From IMG/VR virus record IMGVR_UViG_3300046821_000110, positions 1-41,879 of that record: DNA of 41,879 nucleotides. The stretch is one strand, 5' to 3'. Position numbers and translations under genes: made by a program. This DNA comes from a virus. Below the pieces are notes generated by a model. The model did not search any database and had not been told where the DNA came from. It saw only the letters and a program-made list of their open reading frames with translations. Positions 26,223-33,454 of this stretch are shown one piece after another. The first letter of the stretch is position 1. The number at the start of each line of letters is the position of its first letter.

Positions 26223-26298
26223 CCTGTAATTCTGTTGAGTAATGGTGCCTCCCTGCACCTCCGTACCTATCGCCTTCGCTACGCTTCGGCTCTGGTAC
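26223..26298. other. Further short inverted repeats in the gap between two leftward operons
   Basis: GGTGC-CTCCCT-GCACC (26244-26259) and GTACC (26263-26267) pairing with GGTAC (26294-26298), the latter enclosing GCC/GGC. These lie after the cysteine-rich protein gene and may contribute to ending its transcript. No gene is seen here. Confidence 0.4.
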
Positions 26299-26319
26299 TT
26301 TGGTGCCGGTCGGCCCCTA

Positions 26320-26523
26320 TCACTTTGGTTTGGTAGTGAGGCAGGTCTTGCAGAGGCATTCGCCACTCCAGTCCACCTCACGGATTTGAGGTATTACGTT
26401 GAAGCACCAACAGGTGTCTTTTCCTTGACTGATCTCACACTGCACCGGGCCTTTGCAGCCCGGGCAGGAATGTGTGACCACCCGGGTATGCTCCAGCTCA
26501 CGCTGTAGCTCCCGGTGTTCCAT
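26320..26523 (-). CDS. Cysteine-rich CWC-family protein
   Basis: 67 residues with eight cysteines. The pattern CPGC...C...TCWCFNV...CLCKTCL (C20, C23, C29, C38, C40, C56, C58, C61) matches the small cysteine-rich CWC proteins, presumed to bind zinc. Its ATG overlaps the ribonucleotide reductase stop (TAATG), so the two are translationally coupled. Coupling to a thiol-dependent enzyme raises the possibility of a redox or metal role for this protein; that is inference only. Confidence 0.75.
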   Translation of the reverse strand: MEHRELQRELEHTRVVTHSCPGCKGPVQCEISQGKDTCWCFNVIPQIREVDWSGECLCKTCLTTKPK

Positions 26524-28541
26524 TATTTAACCTCGCAACCACCAGCCCCACAGGCGATTTCGCCTGTCAGGTTGGTTTCATCGTTGGCTTCGATTACCAG
26601 TGACAGATCAACACCGCTGAGTGATGCCATCAGTTCGTGGTAACGCTCTTCGGTGATGTCCTCGAACGGTGCTTGTTGGTAAGTGCCTCCGTCATACGGC
26701 AGTACCGAGATGCCGTTGAAGTGGTTGCGGTTTTCCCACATCCAATCAGTGACCAGTGGCCACTCGTCATCCTTCACCGAAATGGTGCAGCTGACGTTGT
26801 GGGTGTTGTCGCCTTCACGGTGACCCGCACGTACCCATTCCAGGTTGAAGCGACGTACCCGATTCAGCAGGTCGGCAGGCGACTCACTGCGGAGAATGGC
26901 CCCTTCTGGTGCTCGCTGAGGTACACCGATTACAGCCTGTTCGTTGGGACGGAAGTATTCATCTTCCACCAACTGAGGGTGATGCTCGGCAAGGTACTGG
27001 TAAATGGCTTCGTTCTTGCCTACGCGAACGCGACGGATGTAGAACGGGGCATGCCATGCGTGAATGCCTGAAGCACTACCCAGCACAAGGCTAGTGGTGC
27101 CTGCCGGTTTCACTGTGCTGGTTCGTGCAGCTACGTTGATTCCGATGGCTTTGGCGATCAGGGCATTGGTGGTTTTCACCACTTCAGCCACTGCTTCCAG
27201 GTCGAGACCCAGAATGGCACCGCTACCGATACCGGTGATGCCTACGCCAATCAGAGCATCCAGCTCAGTGGTCTCACGCCAGATCGGACGCAGGTAGTGG
27301 AAGTCGGTGTAACCCGCTTGCAGGGTGCCGATAAAGGCAGCTGCATGGGCACGAGCTTCCATGTCTTCCTGACTGGTCACGTCGTCGGCATTGATCTCGG
27401 TCAGGTTACAGAACTGGTTCGGTCGCAGACCAATCTCACAGCAGGGGTTGGTGCCCCAGTCGAGGTTGTTCGTCCAGTACACACCCGGCTCACCGGCACC
27501 ACTCGCTTCCACACGTTCCATCAGCGCATAGAACTCGTTCTGGCTGACTGCCCCACGAAGCAGGTTTGCACTGTTGTTGGCACGACCACGTTGCGGCTCG
27601 AACAGATACCATGGCAATGCCCCCTTCTCTTTCCACTCAGCAAGCTGGGAAGAGTGCAGCACTATGTTGTGGTAGTCCTTGCCATTCATCGTGGTAATGA
27701 TGTCGCACTCATACAGTTCGGCATCTTGGTTGATGCAGTCAGTACGCGACATGGTGCAGGCGAGGTTGGACTTGCAAGTCAGCATCTCCTCATCGGCACG
27801 GTCGAACAGTACGATCATGGCAGCACGGCGAATGCCCCCTGCCAACACCGCATCAGCGATGTGACAAAGCATGTCGTGCGCTTCGATGGGACGCAGCTTG
27901 GTGCCAGTGCCACGAGACAGTGCCGATTCCAGAACCTTCTGGAGCTTTTCCAAGCACTCTTTCAGTGGGCGTGGCCCCGGAGCCTTACCACCAGAGGTGA
28001 TCAGGCGAGCGCCCTTTGGGCGGATGGCCGAATAGTCGAAGCGTGGCAACGACTTACCGTTGAAGTAAGCCTTCAACAGAATCTTGACGGCATCACCCCA
28101 ACCTTCAATCGAGTCACCGATCAGGAAGCGATAGGTGCCCGGGGCCGGTTCGGTCAGGCTGGGTAGCTTGTTGACGTGACGGGCTTGTACCGAATAGCCG
28201 ACACCAGTGCCACCCAGCAGCAGGAACATGGCTTCATGGAATGCAGCCGGATGATCCAGTGGCAGGAAGGCACAGTTGAAAATACGGCTTTCGCTCAGCT
28301 CAATGGGGGTACCACCGAACTGCAGGGAACGCATCGACGGCAGCACTTTCTTGGGCCGAACGAAGTCGTTGTACACCTGCTTAATCTGCTCACGCAGTTG
28401 CGGATAACGCTTGATGTGCATGGCCACGTTGCGATCGCACAGCTCATCCCAAGTCTCACGACGTTGGATTTCAGGGATGTGGCGTGCGTATTTCATGTGG
28501 ACAGTGATGTCCGAGAGGATGCCTACAGATACGTCTTTCAT
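26523..28541 (-). CDS. nrdJ: Adenosylcobalamin-dependent ribonucleotide reductase, class II
   Basis: 672 residues from ATG 28541, supported by AAGGA seven bases upstream; an in-frame ATG at 28643 would overlap thyX by about 90 bases. It reduces ribonucleotides to deoxyribonucleotides with a B12 radical. All five functional cysteines of the monomeric class II type are in place: one in FNCAF, the radical cysteine in NPCCEIGL, its redox partner 11 residues later in FCNL, and the C-terminal pair C664/C669 in ACGAGGC. GGTGVGYSV and STVKPAGTTSLVLG are further family signatures. It follows thyX by 10 bases and overlaps the CWC gene, forming a dNTP-supply cassette. It relies on host B12. Confidence 0.95.
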   Translation of the reverse strand: MKDVSVGILSDITVHMKYARHIPEIQRRETWDELCDRNVAMHIKRYPQLREQIKQVYNDFVRPKKVLPSMRSLQFGGTPIELSESRIFNCAFLPLDHPAAFHEAMFLLLGGTGVGYSVQARHVNKLPSLTEPAPGTYRFLIGDSIEGWGDAVKILLKAYFNGKSLPRFDYSAIRPKGARLITSGGKAPGPRPLKECLEKLQKVLESALSRGTGTKLRPIEAHDMLCHIADAVLAGGIRRAAMIVLFDRADEEMLTCKSNLACTMSRTDCINQDAELYECDIITTMNGKDYHNIVLHSSQLAEWKEKGALPWYLFEPQRGRANNSANLLRGAVSQNEFYALMERVEASGAGEPGVYWTNNLDWGTNPCCEIGLRPNQFCNLTEINADDVTSQEDMEARAHAAAFIGTLQAGYTDFHYLRPIWRETTELDALIGVGITGIGSGAILGLDLEAVAEVVKTTNALIAKAIGINVAARTSTVKPAGTTSLVLGSASGIHAWHAPFYIRRVRVGKNEAIYQYLAEHHPQLVEDEYFRPNEQAVIGVPQRAPEGAILRSESPADLLNRVRRFNLEWVRAGHREGDNTHNVSCTISVKDDEWPLVTDWMWENRNHFNGISVLPYDGGTYQQAPFEDITEERYHELMASLSGVDLSLVIEANDETNLTGEIACGAGGCEVK

Positions 28542-28551
28542 GGCGATGTCC

Positions 28552-29280
28552 TTAATCAACAAGCGCGGCCCAAGAGACCGGGTACAGGGGGCGAATGATG
28601 GCGTCCACTTCGGTGAAGAGGTCGCGTACTTCTTTTTGGGCATGGCTGTCCAGACGGGCTACAGCGGCCTGAGCAAAGGCATATAACGAACCAGTCCAGA
28701 CCCAGTTCACTTCAATCCCTTGGATCAGGAAGAAGCGTGCTTGCTCTGGACATACCCCGTCTTCGATGGCAGCCAGATAGGTCTCGATGGACTTCTCGGC
28801 AGTTTCGATGTATTTGCCCATCCACTCTTCGTTGCGGGGGTGAACACCAGCACTACCTTGCTTGACGTTCTCGGCTTTGGCACGGAAGTGATCTGGCACG
28901 AAGAACTCAGGACGGCTGGAGATATAGCGACGGGATTCTTCGGACTCAACGAAGCCGATCTTGTGCTTGAAACATTGCGTGCGGATTGGCACCGGAGCCG
29001 ACATGCGCAGGCTGATGTGCGGGTGACCGAAAGGAACCCAATGACAGGGAATCTTACGGATGTAACCGGCCATGGCTGCCACTTCTTCTTTGCTTTTGGC
29101 CATGAACATGTTCTGTAGCAGACTGTCCCAGTCGCCAGACTTCATGCCACGAGCCAGGAAACGAACAAGGTTGTCGTTCTGCTCCTTACTGAAGTTGTCT
29201 GCAACATCAGCAAAGCTGTGACGTGCAAAGTTCGCAACGTCAGCATCGGTTAAGTAGTGGTTGAGGTACTGTGCTTTCAT
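28552..29280 (-). CDS. thyX: Flavin-dependent thymidylate synthase
   Basis: 242 residues. ThyX makes dTMP from dUMP with FAD, NADPH and methylene-tetrahydrofolate. The family signature RHRx7-8S followed by RY appears as KHKIGFVESEESRRY (K105-H106-K107, S116, R118, Y119), preceded by HPHISLRMSAPVPIRTQCF. Both motif arginines are lysine, a conservative change also present, as I recall, in other phage ThyX proteins. It is the first gene of the leftward dNTP cassette, with AGAGAAG before the ATG. Together with nrdJ it makes DNA precursor supply independent of host enzymes. Confidence 0.88.
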   Translation of the reverse strand: MKAQYLNHYLTDADVANFARHSFADVADNFSKEQNDNLVRFLARGMKSGDWDSLLQNMFMAKSKEEVAAMAGYIRKIPCHWVPFGHPHISLRMSAPVPIRTQCFKHKIGFVESEESRRYISSRPEFFVPDHFRAKAENVKQGSAGVHPRNEEWMGKYIETAEKSIETYLAAIEDGVCPEQARFFLIQGIEVNWVWTGSLYAFAQAAVARLDSHAQKEVRDLFTEVDAIIRPLYPVSWAALVD

Positions 29281-29387
29281 AGCTTCTCTTTCTGGTTGGT
29301 GGATGGAGCGCGGGTCGAGCAGTTTAAAGAACCAATACGCTTGGTGTCTTGTACAATGCTCAGGTATTTAATTTGGAGGTGTCATTG
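29281..29387. promoter_or_regulatory. Divergent intergenic region between thyX and the tail-tip gene
   Basis: This 107-base gap must hold promoters for both directions. TACAAT (29352-29357) resembles a sigma70 -10 box for the rightward genes, but no good -35 box is placed before it. No three-base-loop hairpin like those at 21834 or 26181 is present. ACCAA-TACGC-TTGGT is a small inverted repeat within it. Confidence 0.3.
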
Positions 29388-30557
29388 ATGAGTGACTTCA
29401 CTTGTGGAGGGCAGGTTTGCGGTACTGGTGATTGGGCAGGCCCGAAACCAGGTGATCCAGACAACAATGTCGTGATCTCTGCACAGCCTGCGTTCGGTGG
29501 AATTGACGTTAGCTGGACTTTTCCAGGCATCAATCCACACGCAGTAGCTCATGTGATCTTGTATCGCAGTGCGAACATTGAACCTGAAACTATGGTCCAG
29601 TTGGCCAAGGTTAATGGCACGTTCTACTTCGATCGGTCAGCTTCACTGACTCCTATGGAGTTCTTTTATTGGATGCGTATCGTGTCTATCAATGGCACGG
29701 TAGGTCCAGTCATTGGTCCAGCCTCTTCCATTGCACGCGATACGATCTCTGACACCATCAAGTCCCTTACAGGGAAGATTGATGCTGGTGTTTTGGCACA
29801 GTCGTTGAAGACTGACTTGGCAAAGATCGAGATCAATGCCTTGGGTATCACTCAAGAGATACTTGAGCGTGCTCAGAATGATGATGCTCTGGGTGCATCG
29901 TTCAATGAGATTCAGGCATTCTCTGAAGAGACTCGTGCTCTGGTACAGAATGAGGTCTTGGCACGTACTGAGGCTGATGCAGCCTTTGTGAATGTGGCCA
30001 ACACCATCTATGCAGAGACTGAGGAAGCTAAGACTGCTATTCAGACACTCAGTCAGGTGGTTGCTAAGGCTGACCAAGCTCTAGCTAAGCAGATTACTGC
30101 AGCTCAGACCGAGTTGAATGGCAACATTGCTCAAGTCGAAACCAACATGCAGTCTTCCATTAAGCATGTGGAAGGTAAGGTTGATGAGATTGGTGCCCTT
30201 TATACCGTCAAAGTAAACGTCAACGGTCTGGTTGGTGGCTTTGGTGTGTACAACGATGGTCGTGAAGTCCAGGCAGGCTTCGATGTTGACACCTTCTGGA
30301 TCGGTCGTACCAATGCCCAGCTAAAGAAACCCTTCATCGTTTCAGGCGATGAGGTATTCATCAACGGTGCTGTGGTTAACAAGATCACGTTCAACCAGAT
30401 GCGATCTGATGACGGTTCCCTGTTGTTCGCAGGTGGCAAGCTACAGGTCAAGTACATTCAGGTTGATGACCTACAGATTACCAATGCCAACATCAAGGGT
30501 GACTTGAAGTCGGATAACTACGTAGCTGGTAAATCGGGCTGGATCATAAAAAAGTAA
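29388..30557 (+). CDS. Tail-tip/fibre protein with fibronectin-like and DUF1983-like domains (0-frame product)
   Basis: 389 residues from ATG 29388, which has GGAGGTG six bases upstream; a TTG at 29349 is in frame but poorly placed. Order: short N-terminal CGGQVCGTGDWAGP, a fibronectin type III-like domain (about 27-110, VVISAQPAFGGIDVSWTFP), a long helical stalk (about 115-275), then a region resembling the C-terminus of siphovirus tail-tip proteins (DUF1983): YTVKVNVNGLVGGFGVYNDG, then TFWIGR, FNQMRSDDG and SGWIIKK. Such proteins sit at the distal tail and contact the host. Translation probably also continues by -1 frameshifting at 30548 into the next frame, giving a product of about 586 residues. 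Confidence 0.8.
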   Translation: MSDFTCGGQVCGTGDWAGPKPGDPDNNVVISAQPAFGGIDVSWTFPGINPHAVAHVILYRSANIEPETMVQLAKVNGTFYFDRSASLTPMEFFYWMRIVSINGTVGPVIGPASSIARDTISDTIKSLTGKIDAGVLAQSLKTDLAKIEINALGITQEILERAQNDDALGASFNEIQAFSEETRALVQNEVLARTEADAAFVNVANTIYAETEEAKTAIQTLSQVVAKADQALAKQITAAQTELNGNIAQVETNMQSSIKHVEGKVDEIGALYTVKVNVNGLVGGFGVYNDGREVQAGFDVDTFWIGRTNAQLKKPFIVSGDEVFINGAVVNKITFNQMRSDDGSLLFAGGKLQVKYIQVDDLQITNANIKGDLKSDNYVAGKSGWIIKK

Positions 30558-30592
30558 CTGCCATCACCCTGCCTTACCTACAGAGTGATGGC
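30548..30592 (+). promoter_or_regulatory. Predicted -1 programmed ribosomal frameshift signal
   Basis: Slippery heptamer A-AAA-AAG (30548-30554) is exactly in phase with the zero frame (ATA-AAA-AAG-TAA). A five-base spacer follows, then a hairpin: GCCATCAC (30560-30567) with GTGATGGC (30585-30592), 8 bp perfect, extended inside by CTG/CAG after one mismatch. The -1 frame is open from GTA 30554 straight through the next gene to 31147. The downstream ATG (30614) has no good ribosome binding site. Confidence 0.75.
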
Positions 30593-30613
30593 TCAACTGC
30601 CTACGGTAATTTC

Positions 30614-31147
30614 ATGGCAGAGTTTAACGATGCTTCCTTTTCTGGGGATGTCTCAGGTCTGGAAGGTACGTTCTCAGGTGTTCTAACTGCTGATGCTGTT
30701 AATGCTGCAGCCAACATAAACATTGCTGGCCAGGCGGTTGCTCTTACGACTGTATCTTTCCTGGCTGATCGTCGAGGTTTCTCAGATGGTGATGGCTGGT
30801 TGAAGGTACACAGCTGTAAGTTTGTAGTTCCTGCAGATGACCTATCAGGGGGTTGGTTTACTGGTGGTGTGCAGTATCGCCTGGTGGATATGAAAGGCGA
30901 CAACGATCAGTACTTGATGCAGTACCGTCTTCGTCTTAATGGCAAGGTGCTATTTACTTCTTCTGGCTGGTATCGCTTTGGTATTTTCTGTAAGCGTATT
31001 CAGGAGTTCTACCACGAAGTAGCAGGGAAGATTGATACCCCTGGTATGTATGAACTTTCCATGGATTATCAGTTTGCTGAAGCACCTACCAACGTGTACC
31101 CAATCTTCAGCAATATCATTTTTCGTGTTGATTACGTGAGGAAGTGA
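30614..31147 (+). CDS. Fibre distal domain, likely expressed as a frameshift extension of the tail-tip protein
   Basis: 177 residues if started at ATG 30614, but there is no convincing Shine-Dalgarno. The frame is open upstream to the slippery site at 30548, so the natural product is probably a fusion that adds about 197 residues to the tail-tip protein. The N-terminal segment EFNDASFSGDVSGLEGTFSG continues the beta-rich pattern usual after SGWxI in tail-tip proteins. The rest is a beta-rich domain with many aromatics, plausibly a receptor-binding or trimerising head. Its first 40 residues resemble the N-termini of the next two proteins. Confidence 0.7.
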   Translation: MAEFNDASFSGDVSGLEGTFSGVLTADAVNAAANINIAGQAVALTTVSFLADRRGFSDGDGWLKVHSCKFVVPADDLSGGWFTGGVQYRLVDMKGDNDQYLMQYRLRLNGKVLFTSSGWYRFGIFCKRIQEFYHEVAGKIDTPGMYELSMDYQFAEAPTNVYPIFSNIIFRVDYVRK

Positions 31148-31148
31148 C

Positions 31149-31595
31149 ATGTCGTATATAGAGCTTTCCGACACGATGTTCCGTGGCACCTTAAAAGGTG
31201 CTCGGGGAAAGGCTCGTTTCAAACTCACAGCTAAAGCGATCAATGCTATCGACACTGTGAACATCAACCACAACATGGTCACCTATGACTACAACATCCA
31301 GTACAGCACTCCTAGTCAGTCCGCTGGTTCGGTGCTTGTTACTGCTGGCATCAACGTGCCAGATGAGGAAGCCTGGGTAGAGATCATTGCTTACGGGGCT
31401 GGTGCTGGGAGTGTCCGGGTAAACGGAAATACCATGCCCAACCGTAACTTACGTGGTCCTGGACAGAAGCTGCTGCCTTTCGTGTCTGTAGTGAAACTAC
31501 CTAAAGGGCAGCATACAGTGCAGCTGATTTCTGCTGCTTCTGGGGCTTCTTCGGGTTTTATCATGTGCCGTTACATTCGTAAGACGGGTGGTTGA
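31149..31595 (+). CDS. Fibre-associated protein, paralogue 2
   Basis: 148 residues. The N-terminus (ELSDTMFRGTLKGARGKARF, then INAIDTVNINHNMV) follows the same pattern as the preceding and following proteins; the C-terminal beta domain differs. GAGG lies seven bases before the ATG, so this one is translated on its own. The end, GFIMCRYIRKTGG, suggests a closing beta strand. Probably a small appendage or tip subunit; function inferred only from context. Confidence 0.6.
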   Translation: MSYIELSDTMFRGTLKGARGKARFKLTAKAINAIDTVNINHNMVTYDYNIQYSTPSQSAGSVLVTAGINVPDEEAWVEIIAYGAGAGSVRVNGNTMPNRNLRGPGQKLLPFVSVVKLPKGQHTVQLISAASGASSGFIMCRYIRKTGG

Positions 31596-31597
31596 AG

Positions 31598-32188
31598 ATG
31601 ACGCTTCCTTCAGGTTATGCAGAGTTCAATGATGGTGATGCGGTAATCCGGGGACGTATTGCCGGTTCCGATGGAACCTTCTCTGGTTCATTTGATGCAG
31701 CCAACATTAACGCCATTGAAAGTATCAATGTGCGTAATGGGGCTGTGTCCGCCTACTACAACTTCGAGTTTCCTAATAAAAGCATGAAGGCTGTGTTTCA
31801 AATACCTGGCCAAAAATACACCCAGATTGCAGACATCATCATTCCTATTAGGATGTCTGCATTAGGAAATATAGAACCTTGGCAGGCTGCTAAAATTGAC
31901 CTGTATAAAAATGGAGTACTGCTGTCACATGCAGAAGTCTATTTTAATGGTTGGACTGTAAAAAGAAGTGGTGGTAGAAATAGTGGAAGTTATACACAAT
32001 CTTTTCGCCTTGAATATCTTCAGGTTATTAGATTTGTTGATTTTGAAGTAACAGGTAATGCTACATATGAACTTATTCTTACGAATAGTTCTTACTTAAA
32101 AAAAACAAGTCCAGGTGCTGAAACAGCCAGTCCTGCAGTGATGTTGGATATGCTTGGCCCTGTAACAGTTGGTTTTCGTAAGAGGTAA
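31598..32188 (+). CDS. Fibre-associated protein, paralogue 3, with AT-rich distal region
   Basis: 196 residues. The N-terminus (LPSGYAEFNDGDAVIRGRI, GTFSGSF, INAIESINVRNGAV) is the third copy of the module seen in the two preceding genes. From about 31790 to 32110 the DNA becomes clearly AT-rich, with many AAA, ATA, TTA and AGA codons unlike the neighbours, which suggests a recently acquired distal domain. A TTG at 31592 and ATG 31598 are both possible starts; neither has a strong ribosome binding site. Likely a receptor-contact protein. Confidence 0.6.
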   Translation: MTLPSGYAEFNDGDAVIRGRIAGSDGTFSGSFDAANINAIESINVRNGAVSAYYNFEFPNKSMKAVFQIPGQKYTQIADIIIPIRMSALGNIEPWQAAKIDLYKNGVLLSHAEVYFNGWTVKRSGGRNSGSYTQSFRLEYLQVIRFVDFEVTGNATYELILTNSSYLKKTSPGAETASPAVMLDMLGPVTVGFRKR

Positions 32189-32193
32189 TTAAG

Positions 32194-32592
32194 ATGGTAG
32201 CTGCAACGATTTATGACAAGCGTAATGGTCAAGTGATCATGACGGTCGAAGCGCCTGATGAGGAATCAGTTGAGCTTCAAGTGAGTGATGAGCTGAACCA
32301 GAAGATTCTATGGGGTCGGCGTGTGGATGCTGCCAACTTCTACTTTGTGGCTGGTGTGGATGTAGCTCGTCCTGTGATGGATTTGAGTATTAACCACGCA
32401 GGCGTCCTGGCTAAAGGTCAGCTTCTCAAGGTGGAAGGTATCCCTCTAGGCTGCTCTGTTGTGTATCCGGGGGGCCAGACCACTGTTAACGATGGCTACA
32501 TTGAATGGGCTTCAGTAACCTCAGGTGAGTTTGAAATCTATCTCACCTGCTTTCCCTACAAAGAGGTAATCCTTAATGCCATCGTTGGGTGA
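32194..32592 (+). CDS. Tail-associated protein of unknown function
   Basis: 132 residues, beta-rich (ATIYDKRNGQVIMTVEAPDE, then GVLAKGQLLKVEGIPLGC and VNDGYIEWASVTSGEFEIYL). Short proteins of this type are encoded beside tail fibre genes and may act in fibre assembly. AAGAGG lies eight bases before the ATG. It overlaps the next gene by 17 bases. No motif for a specific function. Confidence 0.55.
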   Translation: MVAATIYDKRNGQVIMTVEAPDEESVELQVSDELNQKILWGRRVDAANFYFVAGVDVARPVMDLSINHAGVLAKGQLLKVEGIPLGCSVVYPGGQTTVNDGYIEWASVTSGEFEIYLTCFPYKEVILNAIVG

Positions 32593-32959
32593 ATTTGATG
32601 GTCTGGCTCAAGAGCCGGCCACCCTACAAGACATTGATGCAGCTCGTTTGGCTGCTGAGTCTGTAGTACAAACTTCTCGTGGTGCGTTGCAGTTTGATCT
32701 GGTCAGTCGCCAGCGCATGAATGATGTACTCATGACTCTGGAGCCTGATAACGCGAACTCTGCTGTTACTTGGGTAATGGCAGACAACACCAAGCAGTAC
32801 CTGTGCTATGAAGAGTTGCGTGATCTTCACTATGAAGCCACCACTCTGATTGGTCCTCGTATTGGGCGAGTCTTCGACATTGCATCGGAATTAAAAGAAC
32901 GGCTTCGGCGTGGTAAAGTGGTGACTCTCCGGGACATCAGTGATGAAGCCTGGAAGTGA
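32576..32959 (+). CDS. DUF4376-like tail protein
   Basis: 127 residues. The section VVQTSRGALQFDLVSRQRMN, then VTWVMADNTKQYL and a helical end (IGRVFDIASELKERLRRG) resembles the DUF4376 domain found at the C-terminus of phage tail fibre and fibre-assembly proteins. The similarity was judged by eye. Its start lies within the previous gene, so the pair is probably coupled. A terminator follows. Confidence 0.5.
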   Translation: MPSLGEFDGLAQEPATLQDIDAARLAAESVVQTSRGALQFDLVSRQRMNDVLMTLEPDNANSAVTWVMADNTKQYLCYEELRDLHYEATTLIGPRIGRVFDIASELKERLRRGKVVTLRDISDEAWK

Positions 32960-32991
32960 TCAGCTGATTTGACACTGGTCGTACCTATACG

Positions 32992-33021
32992 GGATGCTTT
33001 TTCAGCATCCTGTTCTTGTTT
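32992..33021 (+). terminator. Rho-independent terminator
   Basis: Stem GGATGCT with AGCATCC, loop TTTTC, followed by TGTTCTTGTTTC. It closes the first group of appendage genes. Confidence 0.75.
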
Positions 33022-33046
33022 CATCCCTTAACTCCTGGAGTTCACA

Positions 33047-33451
33047 ATGTCGGCATTCTCCGATCACCTTGAAGCTGCACTGATCAACGCAACTTTGCGT
33101 GGTGCTACTTACACCGGCAGTGCCGTGTATGTGGCTCTGTTCACTTCTGACCCTACTGACGCTGGCTCGGGTGTTGAGCTGGTTGATGGTGCTTATGTTC
33201 GTCAACGTGCTCACGCTTCCGTGGCTTCGGATGGTTTCACCATTCCTGCCAACGGCTCGTCCAGCAACACTCGTAACCTGATCTTCCCTGCCATTGCTGG
33301 CACCCAGAAGGTCGTGACTCACTGGGGCATCTACGATGCACAGACCAGTGGCAACCTGCTGTATCACTCCCCGATGGTGAACCCAAAGACTCTGGACCCG
33401 ACTGACGTTCTGTCGTTCCCGATTGGTTCGCTCGTCGTAACCTTGGCTTAA
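33047..33451 (+). CDS. Phage tail-fibre family structural protein
   Basis: 134 residues with the well-known phage pattern YVALFTSDPTDAGSG...YVRQR, then IFPAI and VVTHWGIYDA near the C-terminus. Proteins of this family are small structural or fibre-linked components in many tailed phages; the exact site in the particle is not settled. A good ribosome binding site (GGAG six bases before the ATG) right after a terminator suggests a separate, strongly expressed unit. Confidence 0.7.
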   Translation: MSAFSDHLEAALINATLRGATYTGSAVYVALFTSDPTDAGSGVELVDGAYVRQRAHASVASDGFTIPANGSSSNTRNLIFPAIAGTQKVVTHWGIYDAQTSGNLLYHSPMVNPKTLDPTDVLSFPIGSLVVTLA

Positions 33452-33454
33452 CCC

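Noticed and set aside
26110-26319. Cobalamin riboswitch serving the B12-dependent reductase
   Set aside because: No B12 box or conserved core was found, and the region lies downstream, not upstream, of nrdJ.
27297-28166. 289-codon rightward open frame
   Set aside because: Antisense to nrdJ, whose catalytic cysteines are all present.
32969-32990. TTGACA with TATACG as a sigma70 promoter
   Set aside because: Spacer is only 11 bases.
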